Assembly (NCBI RefSeq): GCF_000272405.2
Contig: NZ_AJZM02000352.1
Location: 1 to 54,377 of the forward strand
Direction: 5' to 3'
DNA length: 54,377 bases
Source of the DNA: Vibrio tasmaniensis 1F-187
GTDB taxonomy: Bacteria > Pseudomonadota > Gammaproteobacteria > Enterobacterales > Vibrionaceae
Shown here: in pieces, positions 8,819-18,105 of the stretch
How positions within the stretch are numbered: the first letter of the stretch is position 1
How the letters are laid out: the number at the start of each line of letters is the position of its first letter
Translations under genes and position numbers: made by a program
Notes under the pieces: model-generated
The model's database searches: none
Told to the model about the DNA's origin: nothing
What the model saw: the letters and a program-made list of their open reading frames with translations, nothing else

Positions 8819-10320
8819 GCTGCGTCCTCGTTGATCTTTTTACCGACCGCACACGCCAGTAATAATTCTTGGTTTGCTTCTTTAGCATCAAATTCACCGC
8901 TTACACGGCCTTCATGCATCACCATGATGCGGTCACTCATTCCTAACACTTCTGGCATTTCAGATGAGACCAAAATAATGCTCATGCCGTCGGCTTTAAA
9001 TTTATTAATGAGTTGGTAAATCTCTTTCTTAGCACCGACATCGACACCACGCGTTGGCTCATCGAGAATCAATACTTTTGGTTTTGTCATCAAGCCTTTA
9101 GCGATAGCCACTTTCTGTTGGTTACCACCAGAAAGGTTGCCAATGATTTGCTCGCGAGTCGGGGTTTTGATGTTGAAGATCTTGATGAAGTCATCCACGG
9201 CGATCACTTCGTCTTTATGTTGGATTTGACCGCTCTTTGTCAGTAGGTCAAGTGAACATAAAGACATATTCTCTTTCACTGAAAGCCCTAGAACTAAGCC
9301 ATCGCCTTTACGGTCTTCAGAGATGTAAGCAATGCCATTCGCCAAGCCATCTTTCGGGCTTACCGGGTTGATGGTTTTGTTTTCTAGGTTGATGACGCCG
9401 CGTTCACTTGGAAGGGCACCGTAAATCACTTTCATCAGTTCGGTACGACCTGCACCCATTAGGCCAGATACACCAAGAATCTCGCCGCGCTTTAGAGTAA
9501 AGCTCACGTCATGAACACCAGAACCAGTCAGGCCAATCACTTCAAGGCAGGTTTCACCGTGGCTCTGTCCGATACGTGGATATTGCTCGTCCAGTTTACG
9601 GCCAACCATCATCTCGATTAGGCCATCTTCGTCGGTGTCTTTTACTTCACATTGTCCAATGAACTTACCGTCACGAAGCACGGTGATGTCATCACAAATC
9701 TCAAAGATCTCTTTCAAACGGTGAGAGATGTAAACAATGCCACAGCCTTCATCACGTAGTTCGTTAATTACTTTAAATAGAGACTCAGTTTCGGTATCGG
9801 TTAGTGCATCCGTTGGCTCATCCATGATGATGACCTTAGATTCAAACGATAGGGCTTTCGCTATCTCTACCATTTGCTGCTCACCAAGGCTTAGCTGACC
9901 TAAAGGAGTTTTTGAACTGTGTTTTACGTTAAGGCGTTTAAGTAGCTTGTCCGCTTCTTGGTACATTTCGTTCCACAAGATACGTCCCATGGTGCCTGTG
10001 ATTTCACGACCTAAGAAGATGTTCTCGGCGATGGTTAGCTCAGGAATTAGGTTCAACTCTTGGTGAATGATGCTAATGCCGGCTTGTTGTGAATCACGTG
10101 GTCCTTTAAATGCTGCGGGTTTACCTTGGTATGCGATAGTGCCGCCGTCCAAGTGGTAAATGCCGGTAAGCACTTTCATCAACGTTGATTTACCTGCACC
10201 GTTTTCCCCCATTAACGCCATTACGCGCCCTGGGTAAACGTTGAGGCTCGCCTTATCTAGTGCTTTAACACCTGGGAAGGCTTTCTCAATTGAGCTAAGT
10301 TCTAAAATGGCTTGAGTCAT
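8815..10320 (-). CDS. rbsA: ribose ABC transporter ATP-binding protein
   Basis: This duplicated sugar-type ATPase energises ribose uptake. With the start at 10320 the protein is 501 aa, the same length as E. coli RbsA. The first domain has Walker [10 protein letters not shown] (38-46), signature LSLGEQQM and Walker B IIMDEPT. The second domain has the family-typical degenerate Walker A ([10 protein letters not shown]), signature LSGGNQQK and Walker [10 protein letters not shown]. The frame is open 19 codons upstream to 10377, but those residues are unlike the family. It follows rbsD after 97 bases and overlaps rbsC by four. Confidence 0.96.
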   Translation of the reverse strand: MTQAILELSSIEKAFPGVKALDKASLNVYPGRVMALMGENGAGKSTLMKVLTGIYHLDGGTIAYQGKPAAFKGPRDSQQAGISIIHQELNLIPELTIAENIFLGREITGTMGRILWNEMYQEADKLLKRLNVKHSSKTPLGQLSLGEQQMVEIAKALSFESKVIIMDEPTDALTDTETESLFKVINELRDEGCGIVYISHRLKEIFEICDDITVLRDGKFIGQCEVKDTDEDGLIEMMVGRKLDEQYPRIGQSHGETCLEVIGLTGSGVHDVSFTLKRGEILGVSGLMGAGRTELMKVIYGALPSERGVINLENKTINPVSPKDGLANGIAYISEDRKGDGLVLGLSVKENMSLCSLDLLTKSGQIQHKDEVIAVDDFIKIFNIKTPTREQIIGNLSGGNQQKVAIAKGLMTKPKVLILDEPTRGVDVGAKKEIYQLINKFKADGMSIILVSSEMPEVLGMSDRIMVMHEGRVSGEFDAKEANQELLLACAVGKKINEDAA

Positions 10321-10417
10321 GTCGGTTCCTTTACTCGGGGCCAGTTGTATTTGATTGTTTTGGTTCAGTGATGACACTGAGCTGTCGTTGCGCTTAGGTT
10401 CAAATGCTGAGCTTGAG

Positions 10418-10837
10418 TTAAAAGGTTACGCCAGCTTGGAAAATAACATTTGCGTATGGCGTGCATTCGCCAGTGCGAATAACCGCGCGGCTGTCATGCG
10501 TTCGCTCTTTGAATTCTTCATGAGTGATGTAAGTAATCGAAAGCGATTTGCCGCAACGCGCTTCTTCTGTCTTAACTAAATCAATCAGTGCAGCGTGATG
10601 GTCTGGGCTTACTTTCGCAAACTCTTCTGCAATCACAACGCCTTCAATCTGAGATTCATCCAGCATGGTTTTTACTGTTTGCTGAAAGCTCGGAACACCA
10701 TGAGTTAAGGCAAGATCAATACGAGTTACGTGATCTGGAATCGGCAAGCCCGCGTCACAAATCGTGATTTCATCTGTGTGGCCAAGAGTCGCCACTAAGT
10801 AAGAGAGTTCAGAATTAATTAGAGTACTTTTTTTCAT
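10418..10837 (-). CDS. rbsD: D-ribose pyranase
   Basis: RbsD interconverts the beta-pyran and beta-furan forms of ribose so that imported sugar becomes a ribokinase substrate. With ATG 10837 the protein has 139 aa, equal to E. coli RbsD, and contains His20 in ATLGHTDEI and Asp28, the expected active-site residues. The C-terminal [16 protein letters not shown] block is characteristic. The open frame extends 37 codons upstream into the promoter/operator region, which I take as non-coding. It is the first gene of rbsDACBKR. Confidence 0.96.
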   Translation of the reverse strand: MKKSTLINSELSYLVATLGHTDEITICDAGLPIPDHVTRIDLALTHGVPSFQQTVKTMLDESQIEGVVIAEEFAKVSPDHHAALIDLVKTEEARCGKSLSITYITHEEFKERTHDSRAVIRTGECTPYANVIFQAGVTF

Positions 10838-10893
10838 ATCACGACCTATCGAAAAATAACGTTTAATGGGTTGAGAACAACTCAAGAAAAACC

Positions 10894-10909
10894 ATCGAAA
10901 CGTTTCGAT
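10894..10909. promoter_or_regulatory. RbsR operator 1 (proximal)
   Basis: ATCGAAACGTTTCGAT is a perfect 16-bp palindrome with the GAAACGTTTC core known for RbsR-type LacI operators. It lies 57 bases upstream of rbsD and just downstream of a possible -10 element (TATTAT on the minus strand, 10919-10914), so bound RbsR would block transcription initiation. Confidence 0.85.
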
Positions 10910-10913
10910 ACTG

Positions 10914-10919
10914 ATAATA
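10914..10919 (-). promoter_or_regulatory. candidate rbsD -10 element
   Basis: On the minus strand TATTAT (10919 to 10914) is the best -10-like hexamer upstream of rbsD. No good -35 hexamer lies 16-18 bases upstream, as expected for an activator-dependent promoter. It sits between the two RbsR operators. Confidence 0.35.
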
Positions 10920-10958
10920 GTGTCTGATTTGTCATTTGCACTCTTCACTTTGCTAGAG

Positions 10959-10974
10959 TGTGATAACGATCATC
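10959..10974. promoter_or_regulatory. weak CRP-like site upstream of rbsD
   Basis: TGTGA-TAACGA-TCATC has one perfect CRP half site and one poor half. Its centre is about 60 bases upstream of the start expected from the TATTAT box, close to the class I position (-61.5). CRP activation is usual for rbs operons, but the second half site is weak and the site overlaps operator 2. Confidence 0.35.
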
Positions 10975-10988
10975 GAAACGTTTCGATG
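10971..10988. promoter_or_regulatory. RbsR operator 2 (distal)
   Basis: CATCGAAACGTTTCGATG is a perfect 18-bp palindrome containing the same 16-bp sequence as operator 1, 78 bases away centre to centre. Two identical operators suggest that RbsR may bridge them by DNA looping. It also overlaps the weak CRP-like site. Confidence 0.8.
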
Positions 10989-11116
10989 GGGCGTTTTTTA
11001 GTGATCTTAATCAACGCCATTGATTGCATAAATACGTTCACAATGGAGATATAAAGAGTGCGCTACGGCTTGTTGCTCATACAGTTTTGACACAATGTAG
11101 TGTCGCTTAAATTTAA

Positions 11117-11431
11117 TTAAGTGGGGTCAACCGACAAAATGTAGCCAAACTTGGTGATTGTGGTTATCTGAATGTCTGGTGTTCTTAAGCGCGTAAAAAC
11201 ATTACGCAGATTATAGATGACGTTAGCAAGTATGTGAGGAGAGGTGAGTTCCCCTTCCCAGCACATATCAATAATATCTTCCCTAGAAACGGGATCTCCT
11301 AGATTTTCTGTTAGTAAACAGAGCACCGAAAGTAGGTGAGGGCGTAAAGTGATTTTATTCCCCTGTTCATTAGTAATCGTTCGAGAGTCAGTATCAATGA
11401 TTAAGCCGTTGAGCTCTATTGTGTGGTTCAT
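11117..11431 (-). CDS. stand-alone winged-helix DNA-binding protein (ToxR/CadC/OmpR type)
   Basis: The 104 aa product is essentially only an OmpR/PhoB-type winged helix. An N-terminal strand motif (about 5-25) is followed by LRPHLLSVLCLL, the recognition-helix region SPHILANVIYNLRNVF, and the wing sequence ITTITKFGYIL. ToxR and CadC relatives carry a membrane helix and periplasmic domain after this module, and response regulators carry a receiver before it; both are missing here. ATG 11431 is preferred to the upstream TTG at 11482. It is divergent from the outer-membrane protein gene at 11824, its most likely target. No sensor gene is adjacent. Confidence 0.8.
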   Translation of the reverse strand: MNHTIELNGLIIDTDSRTITNEQGNKITLRPHLLSVLCLLTENLGDPVSREDIIDMCWEGELTSPHILANVIYNLRNVFTRLRTPDIQITTITKFGYILSVDPT

Positions 11432-11823
11432 CGTGTTTCTATTCGTCTTATTCTGAATGGTTGAGATTGAGTTAAGTCGCAAGCTACTAAAGCGTGTGGA
11501 TTATGCAAAATCACGCCACTCTTGAAAGTAAGCTTGCGTAAGTGCGAGGTGGAAAAACCTAAAAACCGGATGATTTGGAAGGGAATAGATTGTTCAAACA
11601 AACGTTAGGTGTTTTTTTATTTCTTTTTTATTCAGGCTCTTATGGTGTTTTAACTAATTCTGTTGTCTGGGGTTATAAAGTGATTACATTTTTATTTATT
11701 TTTTTGTTTTCTGTGAGCCTATCATGTTCGCGAATTCGACGGGGTGTCGGGTAACTCTAACAAGATTGTGCAGCACAGGAAGGCGTAACAATCTTGATTT
11801 GCATTAAGTAAGGTCAAGTAGTA
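11432..11823. other. divergent regulatory region between winged-helix gene and OMP gene
   Basis: This region of nearly 400 bases has unusually long T tracts (about 11610-11632 and 11687-11710) that may bend DNA or form an UP-element-like region. Near the OMP gene is a 9-bp inverted repeat CAAGATTGT/ACAATCTTG (11761-11769, 11788-11796). No coding frame is defensible. It probably carries promoters for both neighbours. Confidence 0.5.
11761..11796 (+). promoter_or_regulatory. inverted repeat in leader of OMP gene
   Basis: Perfect 9-bp arms CAAGATTGT and ACAATCTTG are separated by 18 bases and end 27 bases before the OMP start codon. It could be an operator for the adjacent winged-helix protein or a 5' untranslated-region hairpin controlling translation. 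Confidence 0.4.
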
Positions 11824-12459
11824 ATGGGCAATAAATTAATTCTAAGCATCGCAATGATGTCAGCATTTGCAGCAAACAATGTAATGGCAGCGGACAGTGG
11901 TTTGTATCTAGGTGGTGCCATTGGTACTTCTGGCGTCGATGATGGTGGACTATTTTCATCAATTAAAGAGCCAGTGACGTTTGAAGCAGAAGACAATGCT
12001 TACCGTATCATTGCTGGCTATAAGTTTAACCGTATTGTATCACTTGAGCTTCAGTACACGGATTATGGTGATGTGGTTGCTAAATATCCTTTAAGAAGCA
12101 ACGCTGGCTTTACATGGACTCCTCAAGTCTTTTCGATTGCTGCAAACCTTGGTTATACGTTTGATAATGGCGTTCGCCCATTTGGTACAATTGGCTTATC
12201 TTCAATCGATCTCGATATGAAGTATGCAGACGGTTCACGTCCTTCAAGTTCTGATTTCGATGATTCAGGTGCAGGTGTACGAGTTGGTTTTGGCGTTGAG
12301 TACACCCCAGAAAAGCTTTCTGAGTTAAGCCTGAGACTTGGTTATGAAGCCGATGCATTTACAGTAGAAGTTGACGAGGGCAACTCTTGGAACCGAAAAA
12401 AGGTAGAGAAAGATATCGTATTGGCTTCATTCTATCTTGGCGCAATGTACACATTCTAA
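11824..12459 (+). CDS. outer-membrane beta-barrel protein (OmpA/OmpW-like barrel)
   Basis: This 211 aa protein has a signal peptide (about 1-22, cleavage after VMA-A). The mature chain of alternating aromatic/Gly strands fits an eight-stranded barrel: GLYLGGAIG, YRIIAGYKF, SLELQYTDYG, FSIAANLGYTF, GVRVGFGVEY and the final FYLGAMYTF ending in Phe, the outer-membrane assembly signal. There is no OmpA peptidoglycan-binding domain. It belongs to the porin-like/OmpA-barrel family of small Vibrio surface proteins; its ligand is unknown. The start is supported by AAGG about ten bases upstream. Likely regulated by the divergent winged-helix protein. Confidence 0.85.
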   Translation: MGNKLILSIAMMSAFAANNVMAADSGLYLGGAIGTSGVDDGGLFSSIKEPVTFEAEDNAYRIIAGYKFNRIVSLELQYTDYGDVVAKYPLRSNAGFTWTPQVFSIAANLGYTFDNGVRPFGTIGLSSIDLDMKYADGSRPSSSDFDDSGAGVRVGFGVEYTPEKLSELSLRLGYEADAFTVEVDEGNSWNRKKVEKDIVLASFYLGAMYTF

Positions 12460-12496
12460 GTTTCACACTTTGCTAAACGGTAAATCGGTTTCTAAA
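12453..12496 (+). repeat. weak stop-codon-proximal repeats after OMP gene
   Basis: The hexamers TTCTAA (12454, containing the OMP stop codon), TGCTAA (12471) and TTCTAA (12490) recur at 17-19 base spacing with similar flanks. The pattern matches the clearer cases at 20411, 34444 and 38945, but is weak on its own. Confidence 0.3.
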
Positions 12497-12538
12497 TGGG
12501 GCGTCGGTTGGCTCAACCCGTTTGGCTAAAGTGGAAGG

Positions 12539-12564
12539 CCGCAGTTTTTGACTGCGGTTTTTTT
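12539..12564 (+). terminator. rho-independent terminator after OMP gene
   Basis: CCGCAGT pairs with ACTGCGG around a five-base loop and is followed by seven T residues, about 80 bases after the OMP stop. Confidence 0.9.
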
Positions 12565-12609
12565 CATGTTCAACTCAGGTAACTCTCGATTGAAGATGTA
12601 ATCGAATAG

Positions 12610-13683
12610 CTAGGCTTCACGGATATGAGCGGTGACAGCAACGATGGCATGGTCAGTACTGAATTGGTCGTGTTCAAAGCTGGGATTGATGAGGTGATGG
12701 TCGAGCACTGTGTAGCGAGAGATCTCCATCAAGCTCGATGAGTTCTGACAATCGAACTCATTGGACATCAAAATGTAGTCCAGTACAGATCCAGACGCAC
12801 CGTAGTAGTGCGTTGGTTTGCGTTGTTCGAGCAAATCTTGTTCATGCAATTGATGATAAATATCCCAGCTGTCTTTTAACCGGAAGTGGGAAAGCCAATG
12901 CTTGCTGTTTTCGTCTCTGTTTATTGAATAACTTAATAGCCCTTTAAACTCGTCGTTGAATAGAGGCTTATTAAAGTCACCCATTAACACAACAGGCTGA
13001 TCGGTTTGGTAACGATGATTGGTGATGTATTGATGCAGCATCTGAGCTTCAAGGCCGCGCTGAACGCTAGATAACCAAGAGCCAAGTTGTTCTTGGTGGA
13101 AGCGAGTGAGCGTGTCACTTTGTGGTTTTTCACCTTGCTGAGCGTTATCCACATCGATAGATTCAATTCTTGGTTCCGTCGGACGTTGCGATTTGAAATG
13201 CACAACATAACAGTCGGTTGAACCTAAATGGGGTAACGTAATGGTGGCGTGAACAGGTGTTCGGTTGAATGAGAATTTGTCGCCAAGGTTGAAGGCTGAA
13301 AGTAGCTCTGAATCAGGCGTAACAGGCTGCACGTTTTCAATCGGGTAGCGGGATGCGATACCAACGACAGGTGAGGTGTATAGGTAATCATCTTCAACGT
13401 CTGCGCTATCGACTACAGCAAAGTATGGATAACCTAGCTTGTTCATCAATTGCTCTAAAGACTTCGGGCTAAATATCTCTTGAAAGCCAATCACATCACA
13501 ATCTAATGAACGAATCGCTTCAGCCATCCAATGTTGCTTCTTCTGCCATTCTTCGAAGCTGTAGATGTTCTCAAAATCATAATACGCATTCGGCGGTTCG
13601 AGATAGTTCAGCAGGTTGAACGTTGCAAATGTTATGTGGTTTGGTTTGTTCAAAGTGTCATTCCATTTAGACCTAAGCAGCAA
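12610..13683 (-). CDS. endonuclease/exonuclease/phosphatase family protein
   Basis: This 357 aa protein has the DNase I-like metal-dependent phosphoesterase fold. Visible motifs in order are the N-terminal TFNLLNYLEPP (catalytic Asn), GFQEIF (metal-binding Glu), VHFKSQRP (His), MGDFNKP (Asp/Asn), LDYILMS, and the final STDHAIV (Asp-His pair). No signal peptide is seen, so it is probably cytoplasmic. The substrate (nucleic acid, phospholipid or phosphoinositide-like) cannot be told from sequence. The start is TTG at 13683, chosen because GGAG lies five bases upstream and no ATG or GTG covers the catalytic Asn segment. Confidence 0.85.
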   Translation of the reverse strand: MLLRSKWNDTLNKPNHITFATFNLLNYLEPPNAYYDFENIYSFEEWQKKQHWMAEAIRSLDCDVIGFQEIFSPKSLEQLMNKLGYPYFAVVDSADVEDDYLYTSPVVGIASRYPIENVQPVTPDSELLSAFNLGDKFSFNRTPVHATITLPHLGSTDCYVVHFKSQRPTEPRIESIDVDNAQQGEKPQSDTLTRFHQEQLGSWLSSVQRGLEAQMLHQYITNHRYQTDQPVVLMGDFNKPLFNDEFKGLLSYSINRDENSKHWLSHFRLKDSWDIYHQLHEQDLLEQRKPTHYYGASGSVLDYILMSNEFDCQNSSSLMEISRYTVLDHHLINPSFEHDQFSTDHAIVAVTAHIREA

Positions 13684-14045
13684 GGATACTCCAGTAAAGT
13701 ATAGTTTGTTGATTATTTAGAACCTAAATTTCACTTTCAAAGCGAATCAAAGGGAATCTAAACCGTGGAGGCTTATGTCATTCTCGCTAGAGCAATCTCC
13801 TTCCCCCGTTCTTTCCAGCGCCACCAAGCTAATTAAAGGAATCAAAGCAATCAGCGCCAACTGCATCCAATAACTTCGAGCGGTGACGAGTTAATTGTAA
13901 ATAAACCGTCAGAGATGAAGTGCTGATGGTTTTATTAGTTATTACATGATGTTAGATTTGAACCTATACTTGTTTTAACGGCATGCATTCAAAGCCGATT
14001 AATCAACTTGAATATAGAATTCATAACATTTGAAGGGAGAGTCAA
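13684..14045. other. intergenic region upstream of yejA with a possible gene remnant
   Basis: These 362 bases separate divergent genes. They contain the possible minus-strand transporter remnant described separately (13747-13890), and on the plus strand a 32-codon frame (13775-13873) with GGAG in front. The last 50 bases lead into the yejA ribosome-binding site GGGAGAG. No clear terminator or operator is visible. Confidence 0.4.
13747..13890 (-). pseudogene. possible 3' remnant of a membrane transporter gene
   Basis: An open stretch of 47 codons, ending at TGA but closed upstream by TAA, encodes a strongly hydrophobic helix (WMQLALIALIPLISLVAL) followed by a polar tail. This looks like the last membrane helix and C-terminus of a major-facilitator-type carrier. 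There is no plausible start or the rest of a gene. A chance hydrophobic frame is the alternative. Confidence 0.25.
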
Positions 14046-15941
14046 ATGGGAACAGATTTCCGAAGCAAAGCCTTGCAGCGCACTCAGTTTTTCAGGTCTA
14101 ATTTGAAGTCATGTGCAGTCATGCTGCCGCTTATTGCTCTATATCCCTCCGTCACACACGCTTCTGATACCGAATCAACTCCTACTGTCACCGTTATTGA
14201 AACCACACAATTGGTTGGTTTTGGTGAAGCAAAATATCCAGCCGATTTCACTCACTTCGATTACGTTAACCCTGATGCGCCAAAAGTAGGCAAAGTGACT
14301 TATGGCAGCATAGGTACCTACGATAGCTTTAATCGATTCGGTTCCCGCGGCGTTGCTGCCAGCTATACGGGGGAGATTTACGATACCTTGATGTTTTCTC
14401 CGAGCGACGAGATTGATGCGTATTATCCATTGATCGCCTCAAAGGTTCGCTACGCCAGTGATTTCACTTGGATGGAAATCAACATCAACCCAAATGCTAA
14501 ATTCCAAGATGGTAAACCAATCACGGCTCACGATGTTGCCTTCACCTTTGACAAGTTTTCGAAAGAAGGTGTGCCTCAGTATCGCGTGTATTACAAAGAG
14601 ATTGAATCAGTAACGGCTGTCTCTGATTTGGTTGTTCGAATTGAGATGAACAAGCCAAACCGCGAGAAGCTGTTTAGCTTTGCGCAAAGCACTCGTGTGT
14701 TGCCGAAGCATTTCTGGAAAGACAGAAAGCTGTCTGAACCTCTAAGTGAGCCACCAGTAGGCAGTGGTCCCTATAAGATCATTAGATATAAATCTGGGCA
14801 AAGTGTGACCTACGGCCTAGATGAAAACTACTGGGCAGCAGACCTACCAGTCAACGTTGGCCGTAATAACTTCAAGCAAGTGCAATACGATTACTACCGT
14901 GACGACACGGTAATGTTGGAAGCTTTTAAAGCAGGGGAGTTCGATCTTCGAACCGAGAACTCGGCTAAGTTCTGGGCCAACTCTTACACAGGCGTGAACT
15001 TCGATAAAGGCTACATCATTAAAGAAGAGATCAACCACGAGAAGCCTGAAACGGCTCAAGGTTTTGTCTTCAACATTCAATCTCCGGTGTTCTCTGACCC
15101 TAAGGTGCGTGAAGCGTTAACCTATGCGATGGACTTTGAGTGGATGAACAAGAATATGTTCTACGGCCAGTACAAACGTACTCGTAGTTACTTCCAGAAT
15201 ACCGACTATGAAGCGAAGGGGTTACCAAGCGAGGCTGAAGTCGAGTTGTTGTCTCAGTACAAAGATCAGATCCCTCCGCGAGTATTTACCGAAGAATTCC
15301 AGCCTCCAGTCACCGATGGCAGCGGGCGTATTCGTAGCCAGATGCGTACTGCTTTCAAATTGCTGAAAGAGGCGGGTTGGGTACTGAAAGACAAAGTGAT
15401 GACCAACGAAATGACCGGCAAGCCGCTGTCATTTGAGTTGTTGATTTACAGCCCAACCACGGAGCGTATTGCAACGCCGGTTCAGAAGAACTTGAAGCGC
15501 ATGGGTATCGAGATGAAGATCCGTACCATAGATACCACGCAATACATCAAGCGTTGGCGTGATCGCGATTTTGATATGATCTCTTCGTCATTTTCCGCAA
15601 ACCCTTTTCCTAGCCCGAACTTAATGATCGTTTGGAATTCTAACTATATTGATTCTACTTACAATACTGCAGGTGTGATGGATCCGGTGGTTGACGCGTT
15701 AACAGAAGAAATTGCGCGTAACCAACAGCACCCTGAAAAACTTCTTACGTTAGGTCGTTCACTCGACCGTGTATTGCAGTGGAATTTCTATAACATCCCT
15801 CAATGGCACGTTGGTGAATATCGCGTAGCAATGTGGGACAAGTTTGAGCGTCCAGATGTATTGCCTAAATACGATTTAGGTATCGATACATGGTGGATTT
15901 CAGAAGAGAAGGCGGCATTGCTTCCTGAAAAACGTCGCTAG
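14046..15941 (+). CDS. yejA: oligopeptide ABC transporter substrate-binding protein YejA
   Basis: This is a periplasmic solute-binding protein of family 5 (SBP_bac_5). The 631 aa product has a long signal peptide (charged start, hydrophobic core about 24-35, THA cleavage near 40) and the large dipeptide/oligopeptide-binding fold, with motifs such as FQDGKPITAHDVAFTF and SDPKVREALTYAMDFEW. In E. coli YejABEF imports oligopeptides and the peptide-nucleotide antibiotic microcin C. A GGGAGAG site supports the ATG. It is first in the operon yejABEF, with twelve bases between it and yejB. Confidence 0.93.
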   Translation: MGTDFRSKALQRTQFFRSNLKSCAVMLPLIALYPSVTHASDTESTPTVTVIETTQLVGFGEAKYPADFTHFDYVNPDAPKVGKVTYGSIGTYDSFNRFGSRGVAASYTGEIYDTLMFSPSDEIDAYYPLIASKVRYASDFTWMEININPNAKFQDGKPITAHDVAFTFDKFSKEGVPQYRVYYKEIESVTAVSDLVVRIEMNKPNREKLFSFAQSTRVLPKHFWKDRKLSEPLSEPPVGSGPYKIIRYKSGQSVTYGLDENYWAADLPVNVGRNNFKQVQYDYYRDDTVMLEAFKAGEFDLRTENSAKFWANSYTGVNFDKGYIIKEEINHEKPETAQGFVFNIQSPVFSDPKVREALTYAMDFEWMNKNMFYGQYKRTRSYFQNTDYEAKGLPSEAEVELLSQYKDQIPPRVFTEEFQPPVTDGSGRIRSQMRTAFKLLKEAGWVLKDKVMTNEMTGKPLSFELLIYSPTTERIATPVQKNLKRMGIEMKIRTIDTTQYIKRWRDRDFDMISSSFSANPFPSPNLMIVWNSNYIDSTYNTAGVMDPVVDALTEEIARNQQHPEKLLTLGRSLDRVLQWNFYNIPQWHVGEYRVAMWDKFERPDVLPKYDLGIDTWWISEEKAALLPEKRR

Positions 15942-15953
15942 GAGTTAGTTAGC

Positions 15954-17042
15954 ATGGCCGCGTATATATTTCGACGTTTATTGTTGGTGATCCCCACGTT
16001 GTGGGCGATCATCACCATCAACTTTTTCATCATTCAGATCGCCCCTGGTGGCCCGGTGGAGCAAGCTGTTGCCCAATTAGAAGGGCATAACTCTGGAATT
16101 ATGGAGCGCTTTTCTGGTGGTGGAAAAGAAGTTGATTTAAGCGAAAGTGACCAAGCGTCTGCCAGTGGCTATAAAGGCTCACGCGGGCTTGATCCTGAAG
16201 TGGTTGAAGAGATCAAAAAGCAGTTTGGTTTTGATAAGCCAATTCATGTTCGTTACTTCGATATGTTGAAAAATTACGCAACCTTTAACTTTGGTGAAAG
16301 CCTATTTAAGGGCGGTAACGTTATTGATTTAATCATCGAGCGGCTGCCCGTCTCCATTTCTTTAGGGTTGTGGAGTACGTTAATCATCTACGTGATCTCG
16401 ATACCCTTGGGCATCATGAAGGCGATACATCACGGTTCTCGGGTTGATATTTGGTCGAGTGCGGTGGTGATTGTCGGTTATGCCGTTCCGGGCTTTTTGT
16501 TTGCGATTATCCTGATTATTTTGTTTGCGAGTGGTAACTACTTCAGTTGGTTCCCGTTACGTGGACTCGTGTCGAGTAATTTCGACCAACTGAATTGGTA
16601 TCAACAAATTGGCGATTACTTCTGGCATTTGGCTTTGCCTATTTTCGCTATGGTCATCGGCGGTTTCGCCACACTCAGTATGTTGACCAAAAACTCCTTC
16701 CTTGATGAAATCAATAAGCAATATGTGGTCACCGCGAGAGCGAAAGGCTTGGACGAGAGCAGTATTCTCTACAAGCACGTTTTCCGTAACGCCATGCTGA
16801 TCATTATTGCCGGTTTCCCGAGTGCATTTATTAGTATTTTCTTCACGGGTTCTATGTTGATTGAAGTGATGTTTTCACTCGAAGGCATCGGCCTGCTTGG
16901 CTTTGAGTCGACTATTCAGCGAGATTACCCAGTGGTGTTTAGTTCTCTCTATATCATGACCTTGCTTGGCTTGGTGCTGAGCATTATCTCCGACCTGACG
17001 TATACCTGGGTTGATCCTCGAATTGATTTTGAAGCGCGTTAA
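15954..17042 (+). CDS. yejB: peptide ABC transporter permease YejB
   Basis: This 362 aa inner-membrane permease of the DppB/OppB class has a first helix at about 8-28, an extended periplasmic segment (about 40-95), and the binding-protein-dependent permease domain. That domain includes the EAA-type loop [22 protein letters not shown], which docks on the ATPase. GGAG is ten bases upstream of the ATG. It forms the translocation pore with YejE. Confidence 0.93.
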   Translation: MAAYIFRRLLLVIPTLWAIITINFFIIQIAPGGPVEQAVAQLEGHNSGIMERFSGGGKEVDLSESDQASASGYKGSRGLDPEVVEEIKKQFGFDKPIHVRYFDMLKNYATFNFGESLFKGGNVIDLIIERLPVSISLGLWSTLIIYVISIPLGIMKAIHHGSRVDIWSSAVVIVGYAVPGFLFAIILIILFASGNYFSWFPLRGLVSSNFDQLNWYQQIGDYFWHLALPIFAMVIGGFATLSMLTKNSFLDEINKQYVVTARAKGLDESSILYKHVFRNAMLIIIAGFPSAFISIFFTGSMLIEVMFSLEGIGLLGFESTIQRDYPVVFSSLYIMTLLGLVLSIISDLTYTWVDPRIDFEAR

Positions 17043-17073
17043 TGGCGAACGAATAACAAGGTATTGATAATAA

Positions 17074-18096
17074 ATGTTTAACAACCCTTTAGCTGAAGCT
17101 CGTTGGTTACGTTTTAAAGCAAACAAGCGTGGTTTTATCTCCCTTTGGATATTTACCATTTTGTTTGGATTGAGCCTGTTCGCTGAGATCATCGCCAACG
17201 ACAAGCCACTCTTGGTTTCTTATGATAATCAGTGGTTTGTACCTGTCATTAATGAGTATGCCGAGACAGAGTTTGGTGGTGAGTTTGAAACCGAAGCCGA
17301 CTACAAAGATCCTTATGTTATCGAACTCATTGAAGACAGCGGTTACATCGTGTGGCCCATCATTCCGTTTAGCTACGATACGATAAACTTCGATATTTCG
17401 GGCGCGGTGCCATCGGAGCCAGATTCAGTGAACTGGCTTGGAACCGATGATAAAGGGCGAGATGTATTGGCCCGCATCATTTATGGGTTCCGTATCTCTG
17501 TTCTGTTTGGTTTTATTCTGACGATTGTATCGAGCGTAGTCGGCGTAGTTGTCGGGGCAACGCAAGGTTACTACGGTGGTTGGGTCGACTTGTTTGGGCA
17601 GCGCTTCATTGAAGTCTGGTCTGGAATGCCGACCTTATTCTTGCTGATCATTCTGTCGAGCTTCATTGAACCGAATTTCTGGTGGTTGCTAGGGATTATG
17701 GTGCTGTTCAGTTGGATGAGTTTGGTTGGGATTGTGCGAGCTGAATTCCTACGTTGTCGAAACTTTGATTATGTAAGAGCCGCGCAAGCCATGGGCGTTG
17801 ACGACAAACGCATTATGCTTCGCCACATGCTACCCAACGCGATGGTGGCTTCGTTAACCATGATGCCGTTTATCCTTTCAGGCTCGGTCACCACATTAAC
17901 GTCGTTAGATTTCTTAGGCTTTGGTTTGCCTGCGGGTTCGCCTTCATTAGGTGAGCTATTGGCGCAAGGTAAAGCTAACTTGCAAGCGCCTTGGCTTGGC
18001 ATTTCTGCTTTCGTCGTACTTTCATTGATGTTGACGTTACTTGTCTTCGTTGGTGAAGCGGTGCGTGATGCTTTCGACCCACATCAACAGAAGTAA
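17074..18096 (+). CDS. yejE: peptide ABC transporter permease YejE
   Basis: This 340 aa second permease is of the DppC/OppC class. An N-terminal helix (about 24-42) is followed by a roughly 100-residue periplasmic insertion typical of YejE, containing the conserved LGTDDKGRDVLARIIYG block, then five helices. The coupling loop is RAAQAMGVDDKRIMLRHMLPNA. It lies 31 bases after yejB and ten before yejF. Confidence 0.93.
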   Translation: MFNNPLAEARWLRFKANKRGFISLWIFTILFGLSLFAEIIANDKPLLVSYDNQWFVPVINEYAETEFGGEFETEADYKDPYVIELIEDSGYIVWPIIPFSYDTINFDISGAVPSEPDSVNWLGTDDKGRDVLARIIYGFRISVLFGFILTIVSSVVGVVVGATQGYYGGWVDLFGQRFIEVWSGMPTLFLLIILSSFIEPNFWWLLGIMVLFSWMSLVGIVRAEFLRCRNFDYVRAAQAMGVDDKRIMLRHMLPNAMVASLTMMPFILSGSVTTLTSLDFLGFGLPAGSPSLGELLAQGKANLQAPWLGISAFVVLSLMLTLLVFVGEAVRDAFDPHQQK

Positions 18097-18105
18097 GGAT
18101 AGGTT

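Noticed and set aside
10838..10948. N-terminal extension of RbsD
   Set aside because: It would run through the RbsR operator and -10 region, and E. coli RbsD has exactly the 139 residues of the shorter form.
13775..13873. 32-codon plus-strand ORF with GGAG before its ATG
   Set aside because: It overlaps the hydrophobic minus-strand remnant, shows no recognisable features, and may be chance; mentioned only in the intergenic entry.
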